NCBI GenBank assembly: GCA_029433365.1
Contig: JAQTHZ010000001.1
Coordinates: 558,001-622,000 of the forward strand
Direction: 5' to 3'
Source: Orbaceae bacterium ESL0721
Lineage (GTDB): Bacteria > Pseudomonadota > Gammaproteobacteria > Enterobacterales > Orbaceae
DNA length: 64,000 nucleotides
Positions 1-12,559 of this stretch are shown here, piece by piece; the first letter of the stretch is position 1, and each line of letters begins with the position of its first letter. The notes beneath the pieces were generated by a model. The model was not told the origin of the DNA. It worked only from the letters and a program-made list of their open reading frames with translations, and did not search any database. A program made the position numbers and the translations under genes.

Positions 1-401
1 GTGAGATGATCTATGTACCTGGTACACTATTCTCTGTAAGCAGAGCAACAACCGAGACAATTCCCAACATTTTTGCCCGAAATGAGCGCGTAATTTGTCT
101 ATTCGATACTGAGTTTGGACCGATGGCGCAAATCTTAATTGGAGCAACAATTGTCGGCAGTATTGAAACTGAGTGGGAAGGTGTTATCACACCACCACGT
201 GATGGCATCATGAAGAGTTGGAACTATGTAAATAGCGATTCAGTTGAACCAATCAAGTTAGAGAAGGGACAAGATATGGGCTGCTTTAAATTGGGTTCAA
301 CAGTAATCACACTCTTTGCCAAAGATCACATTACATTCAGTGATGAACTAAAAGTTGGGCAAACAGTTCGTGTTGGGCAAAAGTTAGCTGAAAGGATCTA
401 A
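1..401 (+). CDS. psd: Phosphatidylserine decarboxylase, C-terminal part (5' end outside window)
   Basis: Converts phosphatidylserine to phosphatidylethanolamine at the inner membrane. The reading frame is open from the window edge (first whole codon at base 3), so the gene starts upstream and only about the last 132 codons are seen. The segment matches the end of E. coli Psd closely, including the run [20 protein letters not shown]. The LGST motif late in the protein is the self-cleavage site, where the serine becomes the pyruvoyl cofactor of the alpha chain. The stop lies 4 bp before mscM, the same psd-mscM pairing as in E. coli, which suggests one transcript. The inner ATG at base 6 should not be taken as the start. 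Confidence 0.96.
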   Translation, partial: EMIYVPGTLFSVSRATTETIPNIFARNERVICLFDTEFGPMAQILIGATIVGSIETEWEGVITPPRDGIMKSWNYVNSDSVEPIKLEKGQDMGCFKLGSTVITLFAKDHITFSDELKVGQTVRVGQKLAERI

Positions 402-405
402 TTTT

Positions 406-3042
406 ATGTGGTTACGAGGAATTTGTTGTTATCTACTACTTCTGTTCTCCTCAATCGTATTGGCTGATGATGCGAAATCCACTACTAATATTAAAGTAGC
501 TATTAATAGTGAGGCTGAATTAAGTCAAGTTGTCACGCAGTTAAGTGAGATGAATGATGAGCTTCGTCAAAATATTGAGCTTCAAAAAACGCATGTCACT
601 AGCATTGTCAATGAACAGAATAACATTTCAACACAAATTTCTCATGTCCAAAACACCCTAGCCACCCTTGATGAGCAAGGAGAGTGGCTCAGTTTTTCGA
701 CTGCACTAGGTGAGACGTTACGGCAACAACTATTGCGACTACCTGAAAAACCAAAATCACAAGCCTTAGATGCTGAAATTGCCAAAGCCAAAGCCCAGCA
801 GCTCAACTATAGTAATCAACTTTCCGCATTAGATAATTATCCTACACTTAGCATTTTTCTAAAAACATCTAAATATGGATCATCTTATCTGCGTTTATTA
901 AAAGAACAGAGTGAACTCCTAAAGACATTAATAGCCGGTACTGATACCACTATTTTAGAGCTGACCAAACTCAAAATTGGGAATAAACAGCTGATTAATG
1001 CGATTGATTCAGTAAATGAGGCTTCCCACCGCTATTTCTTCTGGGTTGCTGATGTTAATCCAATCTCATTAAGCTTTCCAATTGATCTCGCAAAAAATAT
1101 TGGTCTCGTCATCTCAATTGATACATTAACCCAGCTCTATCATGTCTGTATCGAAGTATTAACTACACCTAAAGCACTCTTCTTCCTACTGCTATCTATT
1201 CTATTTGTGTTCATGCATTTTAAGATGAAACCCAAATATAATGATTTTTTAGCCAGAGCAGCAGCTAAAGTTGGGAAAGTAACTCAAGATCGCTATAGTT
1301 TAACAATCGAAGTCGTAATTTACTCATTAATTATGGCACTTCCTATCCCTTTCTTGTGGGGAGTTTTAGGTTATGCCTTACAGATTGATCCTGACTATTC
1401 CGCAGCTTATGCTTTAGGGTATGGTGTTAATGCCGCAGCCCCTATTTTATGGGTATTTATCATAAGTGCGCAATTTGCTGAACCGAAAGGGCTTTTTATC
1501 AACCACTTTGGCTGGTCCGAGCCTAATGTCCGTGCAGCCATGAAATACTATCAACTCTCCATTTGGGTTGTCATTCCACTTGTGATGGTTGTGATGAGTT
1601 TTGATCAATATAATAACCGTCAATTTGCTGCTACCATTGGGCGTTTTGCCTTTATTCTGCTCTGTTTTGCACTGATCTTTATGACTAAATCGATCCATCG
1701 AGCAGGCGTTCCCCTCTATATAGATAAAAAAGGATCAGGAGACAACCTATTTAGCCATATTTTATGGTTTATTTTACTCTGCGCACCTTGGATAGCCATT
1801 ATCGCCACTTGTCTAGGTTACCTCTCTACCGCTGAAGAGCTATTAGGGCGCTTAGAGTTTTCAGTCATCATCTGGTTTGGTCTACTTGTGATCTACTTTA
1901 TGATTCGCCGTTGGATGTGGATTCAGCGGCGCAGAATTGAATTTGAGCGAACAAAACAGCGCCGTTTAGAGAGAATTCAACGGGCAAAAGCGACCGAAGA
2001 GGAGTTGGCATCACTTAACGAAGGCAATATTGAAGAGCCAATCATTAATCTTGATGTGATTAGTGCACAGTCTCTCCAGTTAGTTCGATCTATTGTTGTG
2101 ATGATAGCGCTCATTAGCATGATCCTACTGTGGTCTGAGCTACACTCTGCTTTCTCTTTTATGAACAATATTCGTTTATGGGGAACCAGTTCGATTATAA
2201 AAGGGGTTGAAGTTGAACAATATATTACGTTAGGTGCATTATTTATTGCCATCCTTATCATGACAATCACCATTCAGTTAGTAAAAAATCTACCTGCACT
2301 ACTTGAACTAGGCATATTACAACATCTTGATCTCGCACCTGGTACGGGTTATGCAATTGCAACCATCTCGAAATATGTGCTATTAATGATCGGATCATCC
2401 ATTGCCTTCTCTTTTATAGGGATTGATTGGTCAAAAATTCAGTGGCTAATTGCAGCTTTAGGTGTCGGGCTCGGCTTTGGTCTACAAGAGATTTTTGCAA
2501 ACTTTATCTCAGGCTTAATCATCCTATTTGAGAAACCGGTTCGGATTGGTGATACAGTAACAATACGCGAACTCACCGGAAGCATCACCAAAATCAATAC
2601 CCGTGCTACTACTATTGTTGATTGGGATCGCAAAGAGATTGTGATGCCAAATAAAGCATTTATTACTGAACAGCTTATTAACTGGTCACTATCTGACTCA
2701 ATCACCCGAATTGTCTTGACCATTCCAGCAACAATAGACGCGGATAGCCATTTAGTACTCCAAATCCTAAAACAGGCTGCCGATGATTGTGGTTATGTAT
2801 TAAAGGATCCAGAACCGCAAGTATTCTTGGTCGATATTCAAGAAGGTATTCAACTGTTCGAGTTACGTCTCTTTGCCGCCGAAATGGGGCACCGCATGCC
2901 ACTACGTAGCGAAATTCAACAACTGATTATTGAAGCTTACCGTAAACATAATCTAACGCTACCTTTCCCTCCGTTACAGACCAACTTAGAGGCGATAGGA
3001 CGCAAGAGTGGCAGACGCACCTACACGGTTGGTACACTTTAG
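406..3042 (+). CDS. mscM: MscM/YjeP-type mechanosensitive channel of the MscS superfamily
   Basis: A large MscS-family channel that releases solutes on hypo-osmotic shock. Residues 1-20 form a signal peptide (hydrophobic core LLLLFSSIVL, then ADD). A periplasmic coiled-coil-rich region follows to about residue 250, then a series of membrane segments. The MscS pore domain starts near residue 680 with LGVGLGFGLQEIFANFISG, followed by the beta domain (FEKPVRIGDTVTI). The protein has 878 residues, whereas E. coli MscM has about 1,100; the shortage is in the periplasmic region. It starts 4 bp after psd, as in E. coli. The family is certain. The name mscM rests on gene order as well as on sequence, because MscK-type proteins are similar. 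Confidence 0.88.
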   Translation: MWLRGICCYLLLLFSSIVLADDAKSTTNIKVAINSEAELSQVVTQLSEMNDELRQNIELQKTHVTSIVNEQNNISTQISHVQNTLATLDEQGEWLSFSTALGETLRQQLLRLPEKPKSQALDAEIAKAKAQQLNYSNQLSALDNYPTLSIFLKTSKYGSSYLRLLKEQSELLKTLIAGTDTTILELTKLKIGNKQLINAIDSVNEASHRYFFWVADVNPISLSFPIDLAKNIGLVISIDTLTQLYHVCIEVLTTPKALFFLLLSILFVFMHFKMKPKYNDFLARAAAKVGKVTQDRYSLTIEVVIYSLIMALPIPFLWGVLGYALQIDPDYSAAYALGYGVNAAAPILWVFIISAQFAEPKGLFINHFGWSEPNVRAAMKYYQLSIWVVIPLVMVVMSFDQYNNRQFAATIGRFAFILLCFALIFMTKSIHRAGVPLYIDKKGSGDNLFSHILWFILLCAPWIAIIATCLGYLSTAEELLGRLEFSVIIWFGLLVIYFMIRRWMWIQRRRIEFERTKQRRLERIQRAKATEEELASLNEGNIEEPIINLDVISAQSLQLVRSIVVMIALISMILLWSELHSAFSFMNNIRLWGTSSIIKGVEVEQYITLGALFIAILIMTITIQLVKNLPALLELGILQHLDLAPGTGYAIATISKYVLLMIGSSIAFSFIGIDWSKIQWLIAALGVGLGFGLQEIFANFISGLIILFEKPVRIGDTVTIRELTGSITKINTRATTIVDWDRKEIVMPNKAFITEQLINWSLSDSITRIVLTIPATIDADSHLVLQILKQAADDCGYVLKDPEPQVFLVDIQEGIQLFELRLFAAEMGHRMPLRSEIQQLIIEAYRKHNLTLPFPPLQTNLEAIGRKSGRRTYTVGTL

Positions 3043-3051
3043 TTAATAATT

Positions 3052-3115
3052 TGATTGAAAGAACATGATTAAAAGAACAAGATTGAAAAGAGCTGATTAA
3101 AAAACGATGATTGGA
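3052..3115. repeat. 14-bp degenerate tandem repeat after mscM
   Basis: About four and a half copies of a unit like TGATTGAAAAGAAC lie directly after the mscM stop and run into the terminator hairpin. Copies differ by one to three bases. It is one of several short intergenic tandem arrays in the window. Confidence 0.7.
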
Positions 3116-3141
3116 AAGATAGGTTAATTACACCTATCTTT
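3115..3141. terminator. Bidirectional terminator between mscM and the dedA-family gene
   Basis: A perfect 10-bp stem (AAAGATAGGT with ACCTATCTTT, loop of 7) has its own T run on the + side and a T-rich arm on the - side. It sits between two convergent genes, so it probably ends both transcripts. Confidence 0.65.
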
Positions 3142-3247
3142 TAATCTAATATCTGTTGAATTTAGAAAATACTAAACTACTAATGCTTTATCAAATGTGT
3201 TTTAATCTCAACAATTTAAATAAAAAATTTTTTAATCGAAGAGAATA

Positions 3248-3775
3248 TTAACCGAACATTGTCTCTAACCAAGGCACCCCAAAAGCCCCCGGAGCCAACA
3301 GTACAAATACCCATACTGGTGCTGATGCAATATTAGCAATATTAAATTTGGTGTTTGACATCTCCATTGTGCCGGCAATTAAAGGCACTATTGCCCGTAA
3401 TGGACCAAAAAAACGGCCAATAAAGACGCCTAAAGTACCATAATGTTGAAAAAAAGCTTCGCCACGTGCTAACAATTTTGGGTTCTTATTGAGTGGCCAC
3501 ATCGATACCACCTTTTGGTGATAATGTTTACCCAACCAAAAAGAGATCCAGTCACCAATAATTGCGCCAACAGAAGCCGCAATAAAAACTGGCATAAAAG
3601 AGATAGTATCAGTACCAATTAAAGCACCTACGCCTAATAAAATAGCTGTTGCTGGTATCAATAATGAGAGAATCGCCAATGATTCACCAAAAGCCAACAG
3701 AAAAACGATTGGAATCTCCCATATTTGATTATTTTGTATAAATTGCATTAATAGTTGTGTGGTTTCGGATATCAT
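3248..3775 (-). CDS. DedA-family inner membrane protein
   Basis: A DedA/VTT-domain membrane protein of 175 residues. The family includes lipid scramblase or flippase-like proteins (for example undecaprenyl-phosphate recycling) and affects membrane homeostasis. The signature near residues 115-135, FIGRFFGPLRAIVPLIAGTMEM with its conserved arginines and prolines, is clear, as is GDWISFWLG near residue 75. About five hydrophobic segments are visible. It is shorter than E. coli YabI (about 254 residues) and ends soon after the last DedA helix, so it is a short-form member. It is transcribed alone and convergently with mscM. No member-specific name can be given from sequence alone. Confidence 0.85.
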   Translation of the reverse strand: MISETTQLLMQFIQNNQIWEIPIVFLLAFGESLAILSLLIPATAILLGVGALIGTDTISFMPVFIAASVGAIIGDWISFWLGKHYHQKVVSMWPLNKNPKLLARGEAFFQHYGTLGVFIGRFFGPLRAIVPLIAGTMEMSNTKFNIANIASAPVWVFVLLAPGAFGVPWLETMFG

Positions 3776-3956
3776 AGGATTACTTAAGCACCTAATAAAT
3801 AAATTAAAAAAAGTAGTGAAATAAAAGGAGTTTATTTAATTAATTGGAATAATTTATATTAACATATTACCTTATATTTTAATAAGAAAAAATAATAGAA
3901 TAGTAGTGTGAAAAATCATTAAAAATGACTATTTTCAATTTAAAACGAGAATTACT

Positions 3957-4772
3957 ATGGAAATAACGGTAAAAAACGTCTCTATAAATAGATTTAAAAA
4001 CGATACCAGCGGAGATCTTCAAATTTATCCATCCGAGACTGATGTTATCGCTATTGAAAAACCGGTAGCACTTATCTATAACGGCATCTCTCATGTTGTT
4101 ATGATGGCAACCCCCAAAGATCTTGAACATTTTGCAGTAGGATTTTCATTAACTGAGCAAATCATTAACTCAATTAATGATATTTATGGGATTGATATTG
4201 TCACAACGTCTCAAGGTATTGAGATCCAAATCGAACTCTCATCTCGCCAATTTGCCCACTTAAAAGAGAGAAGACGCAACTTAACCGGTCGAACTGGTTG
4301 TGGAATTTGTGGTAGTGAACAGATAGAACAGATCATTCACCCCATCTCTCCTCTACCATTTCAAAATAAGATTTTACTCGCAGATTTTTATAATACACCA
4401 TCAGCCTTAACAAAAGTACAACTAGTTGGAAGAGAGACTGGTGGAACCCATGCTGCCGTCTGGCTCGATCTTAAAGGCAATTTTATTGCTGGATTTGAAG
4501 ATATAGGCAGACATGTTGCTTTAGACAAACTGCTAGGATTTCGAGCTAAATATCTAAAAGATAGAGAACAGCAAGGTGTAGTAGTGGTCTCTAGTCGAGC
4601 TAGCTATGAGATGGTACAGAAATGTGCCACTTGTGGCATTGAGATTCTACTTGCTGTCTCAGCACCTACCTCAATGGCTGTTGATTTAGCCAAACAGAAT
4701 AATCTAACGCTACTAGGTTTTTTCCGCGGTGATAAAGGGGTTATCTATTCTGGAATGGAACGAATCAAGTAA
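3957..4772 (+). CDS. fdhD: FdhD formate dehydrogenase accessory sulfurtransferase
   Basis: FdhD passes sulfur from IscS to the molybdenum cofactor of formate dehydrogenase. It is a cytoplasmic protein of 271 residues. The functional motif GRTGCGICGSEQ, with the two cysteines of the CxxC pair, is near residues 115-125. GRHVALDKLLG and the C-terminal CATCGIEILLAVSAPTS are also typical. The first 20 residues are not conserved in the family, so the exact start is less certain; ATG 3957 follows an A/G-rich stretch (AAAACGAGAA). No formate dehydrogenase gene is in the window, but a Moco-dependent enzyme fits with moaCDE further along. Confidence 0.94.
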   Translation: MEITVKNVSINRFKNDTSGDLQIYPSETDVIAIEKPVALIYNGISHVVMMATPKDLEHFAVGFSLTEQIINSINDIYGIDIVTTSQGIEIQIELSSRQFAHLKERRRNLTGRTGCGICGSEQIEQIIHPISPLPFQNKILLADFYNTPSALTKVQLVGRETGGTHAAVWLDLKGNFIAGFEDIGRHVALDKLLGFRAKYLKDREQQGVVVVSSRASYEMVQKCATCGIEILLAVSAPTSMAVDLAKQNNLTLLGFFRGDKGVIYSGMERIK

Positions 4773-4787
4773 AAGGGTGCATTAAAT

Positions 4788-4811
4788 AGAATCGGGAATC
4801 GGGAATCGGGA
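4788..4811. repeat. 7-bp tandem repeat after fdhD
   Basis: Three copies of GGGAATC-type sequence (GAATCGG in another phase) lie between the fdhD stop and the shared terminator. Confidence 0.7.
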
Positions 4812-4822
4812 AATAAAATAAT

Positions 4823-4855
4823 AACCGCTGATGTTTTACATCAACGGCTATTTTT
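4823..4855. terminator. Bidirectional terminator between fdhD and eno
   Basis: CCGCTGATG pairs with CATCAACGG (one G-T pair, loop TTTTA). T-rich tracts follow on both strands (TATTTTT on +, TTATTATTTTATTT on -). The position between two convergent genes fits termination of both. Confidence 0.8.
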
Positions 4856-4886
4856 AGGCTAGAACAAAAAGATATTAGAACAAAAA

Positions 4887-6233
<1,347 letters not shown>

Positions 6234-6271
6234 CTACAAATTTTAACTACGAAATTAATTTACAATAAAAT

Positions 6272-7954
<1,683 letters not shown>

Positions 7955-8183
7955 TTACCAGCTGTTTTTTATACAGAATAAAAAGGGATAGTCGCTATGA
8001 ATCAGACGGGAGAGTAGTTTAACAGAATCGAATTATGGCGACAATGGATTATTTATTTTACCTAAAACAAATCTGAACTGATCCTATTTTAGTGGAGTCT
8101 TTTTAACATTAAAAAAATATACTAAGATCAAAAAATATCATCCGCAATTTAAACAATAAGTTATCAACTTAACACTAAATAGC

Positions 8184-8422
8184 AAACAAAATAGCAAACA
8201 AACTTATCGGCAAAGAGCCAATGATTTAGATATTAATTATAAAACATTTTATAATTGGATCTATTAAGCGATAAATAAACCGCCCCATCAGGCAATAAAT
8301 CAGATAAGATACCAGACTTCTAAGAGTGTTAAAATAGAGCAATAAAAAAAGAGCTTGAGCTACATAAAAGAGAGATTGAAATCGTAAAAAAGCCGACTCA
8401 TTACTTTACAAGCCCGAAATAG
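8184..8422 (+). pseudogene. Degenerate IS3-family OrfA (transposase HTH) remnant
   Basis: The long gap between pyrG and glnD holds broken coding sequence. Bases 8202-8264 translate to TYRQRANDLDINYKTFYNWI, which resembles the helix-turn-helix of IS3-family OrfA. Bases 8342-8419, in another phase, give KKELELHKREIEIVKKPTHY and then F, like the leucine-zipper tail of OrfA (usual pattern E...L.KE...I.LKKA.AYF). Stops and at least one frameshift separate them. No OrfB or terminal inverted repeats are visible, so this is an old fragment. The rest of 7955-8528 is AT-rich, with a 12-bp direct duplication (AATAGCAAACAA) at about 8178-8202, and presumably holds the pyrG and glnD promoters. Confidence 0.45.
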
Positions 8423-8528
8423 CAAGATACAAATTTAATAGTCATAACTTTAAAAGATATAAGTATAAATAGAGAGAACTATTAATAAATAGAAATATTA
8501 ATAGTTATAATTTAGCAAAAAGATAATC

Positions 8529-11225
8529 ATGAATAGACCAAATCAATCAACATTAATCTACCCTATCTCGCCGCTTGAGTTTTTGGATCATGAGATCACT
8601 ATCGATTTTTTAAGGGGTCAACTAGATCGCTTTCAAGCTTGGTCTTTCGAATATTTTAAACAGTCCCTGATCAAAAAACAGAACAGTATCGAAACATTAA
8701 TAGCGCTACGTAGCCTCTTTATTGATCAGCTGTTAACCCGATTATGGATCTATTTTCAGATACCAAATCTGATCCCATCACCAGTTAAACCTAACCGCAT
8801 CTCACTAATTGCTGTTGGTGGTTTTGGGCGTGCTGAGCTTCATCCCCTCTCTGATATTGATATTCTCATCTTAAGTGATCATCCATTACCGAAAAAAGTT
8901 GAAAAGCCGATTGGTGATCTTATTCGCATACTTTGGGATCTCCATCTCGATATTGGGCAGAGCGTGCGTGATATAAATAGCTGCCTTGAAGAGGCAAAAG
9001 ATGATATTACTGTTATGACCAATCTCATCGAGTCGCGTCTTATTACCGGTAATAGTGCTCTCTTTGAGACCTTAAAAACGGAGATTTTCAGTGATAAGAT
9101 CTGGCCTTCAGCCACTTTCTATCGCGCCAAAATAGATGAACAGCAAAAGCGCCATAAACAGTACCATAGTACTAGCTATAATCTTGAGCCTGATCTAAAA
9201 AACAGCCCCGGTGGACTGCGTGATATTCAGACTATTAAATGGATAGCCATTCGCCACTTTGGTGGCACATCACTTATTGCTAAGATGAACTACCTAACAG
9301 CTGAAGAGATTGCAGAACTACAGACCTGTGAACAGTTTTTATGGCGCATCCGTTTTGCTTTACACTCAGTTATCAACCGTTACGACAACCGTTTGCTATT
9401 TGATCGCCAACTTAGCATTGCCAAACTGTTAAACTACCAAGGTGAAGGCAATGCCCCCGTTGAGAAGATGATGCGTGACTACTATCGTGTTGCCCATAGC
9501 ATCACCGAACTCAACCAGATGTTAACCCAGCTTTTTGAAGAGTCGATATTAGCCCTCAATCCACAAAATAGCCCTTATTATATCGATGAACACTTTCTTG
9601 TCCGCGAAAATTTGATCGATATCAAGCAAGATGATCTCTTTTTGCAAAATCCAGTAATGATTTTGCAGCTCTTCTACACGATCTTACAGCATCCACAAAT
9701 TATCGGTATCTACTCTAATACCATTCGTCAGCTACGTATTGCAAGGAGGCAGCTCCCTGAACTTTTAAGTAAAAATAGCGAAGCAAGAAAACTGCTTATG
9801 GCGATTATTAAACACCCCGATGCAATCAAAAAAGCCATTTTACCTATGCATAAACATGGCATTTTAGCAGCCTATATTCCGGGCTGGAAACATATAGTCG
9901 GGATGATGCAATTTGACCTTTTTCATGCCTATACTGTTGACGAACATACCATCCGTCTACTACTTGAGTTAGATGATCTACGCAGTGATGAAGGGAGAGT
10001 TAGGCACCCTAAAAGTTCATCTGTCTACGCTAAATTGGATAGACCAGAGCTGTTAATAATTACTGGGCTCTTCCATGATATTGCAAAAGGGCGCGGTGGT
10101 GATCACTCGGAATTGGGAGCGGAATTAGTGACCACTTTTTGCAGGCTACACGGTTTAGATGATCGCGATAGTGATCTTATTAGCTGGTTAGTACGTTGTC
10201 ATCTTTTGATGTCAGTTACAGCGCAGAGCCGTGATCTGCAAGATCCTGCCATTATTCGTGAATTTGCCGCCAAAATTAAGAGTAAACGGCGATTACGCTA
10301 TCTACTCTGCCTAACCGTTGCTGATGTCTGCGCAACAAATGAGACACTTTGGAATAGTTGGAAGCAGAGCCTACTGCGTGAACTTTATAGGCAAACTGAG
10401 CGCTATTTTGACTCGGGTATTCATCAAATTCCGCAGCAGCGCAACATCGCAAGGGAGCATAGAGCCGCTGCGTTGGCGATGCTAATTCAGAAAGGTTATA
10501 GTGAAAAGCAGGTTCGCCATTTCTGGTTGAATTACCGGTTTGACTACTTTTTACGCTACACCACTGAGCAAATTGTTTGGCATGCTGAAAATCTACTGGG
10601 TCATGATCTCACTAAAATATTGGTTTTAATCAACCCTGCGCCATTTCATGGTGGCACTGAAATTGTGATCTACTCCCCAGATAAAAGGTACCTGTTTACC
10701 GCAGTCTGTAATGAGTTAACTAACCGTAATCTCACTATTCACGATGCCTTGATTATCACCAATAAGAGGGGATTTGCGCTCGATACCTTTATCGTGCTTG
10801 AACCCGATGGACAGACTGTCTCATCTGATCGCCATCAGGCTATAAAAGAGGGGCTAGAGAGGGCGCTACAAAATCCAAACTATAAACGATCTGCTATCAA
10901 ACCATTAAAAGCGCGTCTGCGCCCATTTGCCAAACCGACAGAGATCGACTTTTTGTCAAACTTAAGTGATCAGCAAACTTATATGTCATTAATTGCAACA
11001 GATCGCCCTGGTCTACTTGCCTGTGTTGGTGAGGTATTTGCTAAATTAGATCTCTCACTGCGGAGCGCAAAAATTGCCACCATTGGTGAACATGTTGAGG
11101 ATCTCTTTATTTTAGTTGATAATAATAACAGTGCATTAGACGATAATAGCTGTCAAATTTTACGTGAAGCAGTGATTATAGCGATCGATAATATGGAAGA
11201 TGTTGATGCATTAGCAAACAGATAG
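8529..11225 (+). CDS. glnD: GlnD, bifunctional PII uridylyltransferase / uridylyl-removing enzyme
   Basis: Senses glutamine and adds or removes UMP on PII proteins, so controlling nitrogen assimilation. The 898 residues match the family length (890 in E. coli). The nucleotidyltransferase motif AVGGFGRAELHPLSDIDILI is at residues 95-114. The HD hydrolase domain, with LFHDIAKGRGGDHSELG, is near residue 515. Two ACT domains occupy roughly 700-790 and 815-898 and bind glutamine. It is transcribed alone; in E. coli it follows map, which is absent here. The ATG at 8529 is the first in-frame start that keeps the conserved N-terminal region. Confidence 0.97.
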   Translation: MNRPNQSTLIYPISPLEFLDHEITIDFLRGQLDRFQAWSFEYFKQSLIKKQNSIETLIALRSLFIDQLLTRLWIYFQIPNLIPSPVKPNRISLIAVGGFGRAELHPLSDIDILILSDHPLPKKVEKPIGDLIRILWDLHLDIGQSVRDINSCLEEAKDDITVMTNLIESRLITGNSALFETLKTEIFSDKIWPSATFYRAKIDEQQKRHKQYHSTSYNLEPDLKNSPGGLRDIQTIKWIAIRHFGGTSLIAKMNYLTAEEIAELQTCEQFLWRIRFALHSVINRYDNRLLFDRQLSIAKLLNYQGEGNAPVEKMMRDYYRVAHSITELNQMLTQLFEESILALNPQNSPYYIDEHFLVRENLIDIKQDDLFLQNPVMILQLFYTILQHPQIIGIYSNTIRQLRIARRQLPELLSKNSEARKLLMAIIKHPDAIKKAILPMHKHGILAAYIPGWKHIVGMMQFDLFHAYTVDEHTIRLLLELDDLRSDEGRVRHPKSSSVYAKLDRPELLIITGLFHDIAKGRGGDHSELGAELVTTFCRLHGLDDRDSDLISWLVRCHLLMSVTAQSRDLQDPAIIREFAAKIKSKRRLRYLLCLTVADVCATNETLWNSWKQSLLRELYRQTERYFDSGIHQIPQQRNIAREHRAAALAMLIQKGYSEKQVRHFWLNYRFDYFLRYTTEQIVWHAENLLGHDLTKILVLINPAPFHGGTEIVIYSPDKRYLFTAVCNELTNRNLTIHDALIITNKRGFALDTFIVLEPDGQTVSSDRHQAIKEGLERALQNPNYKRSAIKPLKARLRPFAKPTEIDFLSNLSDQQTYMSLIATDRPGLLACVGEVFAKLDLSLRSAKIATIGEHVEDLFILVDNNNSALDDNSCQILREAVIIAIDNMEDVDALANR

Positions 11226-11421
11226 ATTAAAGAGTAGAATTACTTTTTATAAAATATTGTTACACTTATGCTTTTATATTTCTGTTCTTATAGATATCTA
11301 TTCTTATAGATAAAAATATATAAAAGTTTATCTATTAACTTGCATAAAATCTCAGCTCAATTATGCAGATAAAATAGATCATTAACCATAAACTTATAAA
11401 CTAAACATAGAAGATTACACT

Positions 11422-12345
11422 ATGCACTTTTTTCTCATCCTATTCCCCATCTTCTCCATCTTTATTGTCGGGTTTATTGGTCAGAAACTGTTAAAATTTG
11501 ATATTGCCAACCTATCTAAAATGTCACTTTATGTTCTATCCCCTTTTCTCTCCTTCAAAACTTTTTATACTCACAACTTAACCACCGACTATATTTACTA
11601 CTTTTTCTATATTTTTGGACTCTGTTTTGCTCAGGTTATCCTTGTCTCGCTCTGGTCTTTTTTCATGAAATATACAGAAAAAGAGCGTTGTGCACTGATT
11701 CTTAGCTCCTGTTTTATGAACAACGGTAACTATGGCACGCCAGTTATTATGATCTTTTTTGGTGCTATTGGATTTGATTTAGCTGTCATTATGATGGTGC
11801 TCCAGCAGTTTGTGATGAGCACGGTTGGCATCTACTATGCAGCAAAAGGGAGTGGACTAAGTGAGTCAACAAGGCAGCGGGATGTCTTAATGCGCGTGGT
11901 TCGTATGCCGGTCGCTTATGGCGCTATGTTAGGAATTATTTTTCAACTCTGCCATATTCCACTCTCAAAATCGATTATGATCTCGGTTGGGATGATTGGA
12001 GACTCATCGATTGTCGTTATTATGATCATTTTAGGTATGCAGCTGGCTAAATTACAGATCAGAGAGCTTGACCTTCCGAAACTCTCCTTTGCGCTCTGCA
12101 TGAGAATGGTCATTTCGCCATTTATCGCCTTAGCTCTGGTCTACTACCTCCCAATCTCTCTAATGTATAAGCAGATTCTAATTGTGCTTGCCGCTATGCC
12201 GACCGGCGCCAATACAACATTGATGTCAGTGCAATTTAATACTAAGCCAGAGTTAGTTGCTAGTGCCACTTTCACAAGTACCATACTGAGTTTAATCACA
12301 TTACCGATTGTACTTGGATTAGTTGGCGCACCTACCCCGTTTTAA
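11422..12345 (+). CDS. AEC-family transporter (auxin efflux carrier type)
   Basis: An integral membrane carrier of 307 residues in the AEC family (Mem_trans), whose bacterial members move malonate, malate or other small organic acids. About ten hydrophobic segments are seen in two halves. The N-terminal half has SKMSLYVLSPFLSFKTF; CFMNNGNYGTPV and the C-terminal AAMPTGANTTLMSVQF are typical AEC motifs around the helix breaks. The gene stands alone between glnD and a convergent aldo/keto reductase, so context gives no substrate. E. coli YfdV and MdcF are the nearest type I can name. Confidence 0.85.
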   Translation: MHFFLILFPIFSIFIVGFIGQKLLKFDIANLSKMSLYVLSPFLSFKTFYTHNLTTDYIYYFFYIFGLCFAQVILVSLWSFFMKYTEKERCALILSSCFMNNGNYGTPVIMIFFGAIGFDLAVIMMVLQQFVMSTVGIYYAAKGSGLSESTRQRDVLMRVVRMPVAYGAMLGIIFQLCHIPLSKSIMISVGMIGDSSIVVIMIILGMQLAKLQIRELDLPKLSFALCMRMVISPFIALALVYYLPISLMYKQILIVLAAMPTGANTTLMSVQFNTKPELVASATFTSTILSLITLPIVLGLVGAPTPF

Positions 12346-12365
12346 CCCCTCCTATTAAGAGGGGC
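12345..12365 (+). terminator. Weak terminator hairpin after the AEC gene
   Basis: CCCCTC and GAGGGG pair around CTATTAA directly at the gene end. The following bases (CTATGTTTAA) are only mildly T-rich, so termination may be weak or Rho-assisted. Confidence 0.4.
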
Positions 12366-12450
12366 TATGTTTAATAGAGACTATGTTTAATAGGAACTAT
12401 ATTTAATAGGAACTATATTTAATAGGAACTATGTTTAAAAGCGAGTAAGT
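12363..12450. repeat. 16-bp tandem repeat array
   Basis: Five to six copies of a unit like AACTATATTTAATAGG follow the AEC gene. The central copies are nearly identical and the outer ones decay. No coding potential is evident. Confidence 0.8.
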
Positions 12451-12474
12451 TTAAAAGAGATTAAACTGTTTATT

Positions 12475-12559
12475 TTTAACAGTTATTTAAAATTAACAGT
12501 TATTTAAAATTAACAGTTATTTAAAATTAACAGCTATTTAAAATTAACAGCTATTTAAA
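12475..12559. repeat. 17-bp tandem repeat array reaching the reductase stop codon
   Basis: Five copies of ATTAACAGTTATTTAAA, with a T-to-C change in the last two. The final copy includes the stop codon of the convergent aldo/keto reductase (complement of 12555-12557). Two unrelated arrays side by side in one 209-bp gap is unusual. Confidence 0.85.

Noticed and set aside
12363-12559. CRISPR array in the two tandem repeat blocks
   Set aside because: Units of 16-17 bp run head to tail with no spacers, so these are simple tandem repeats.
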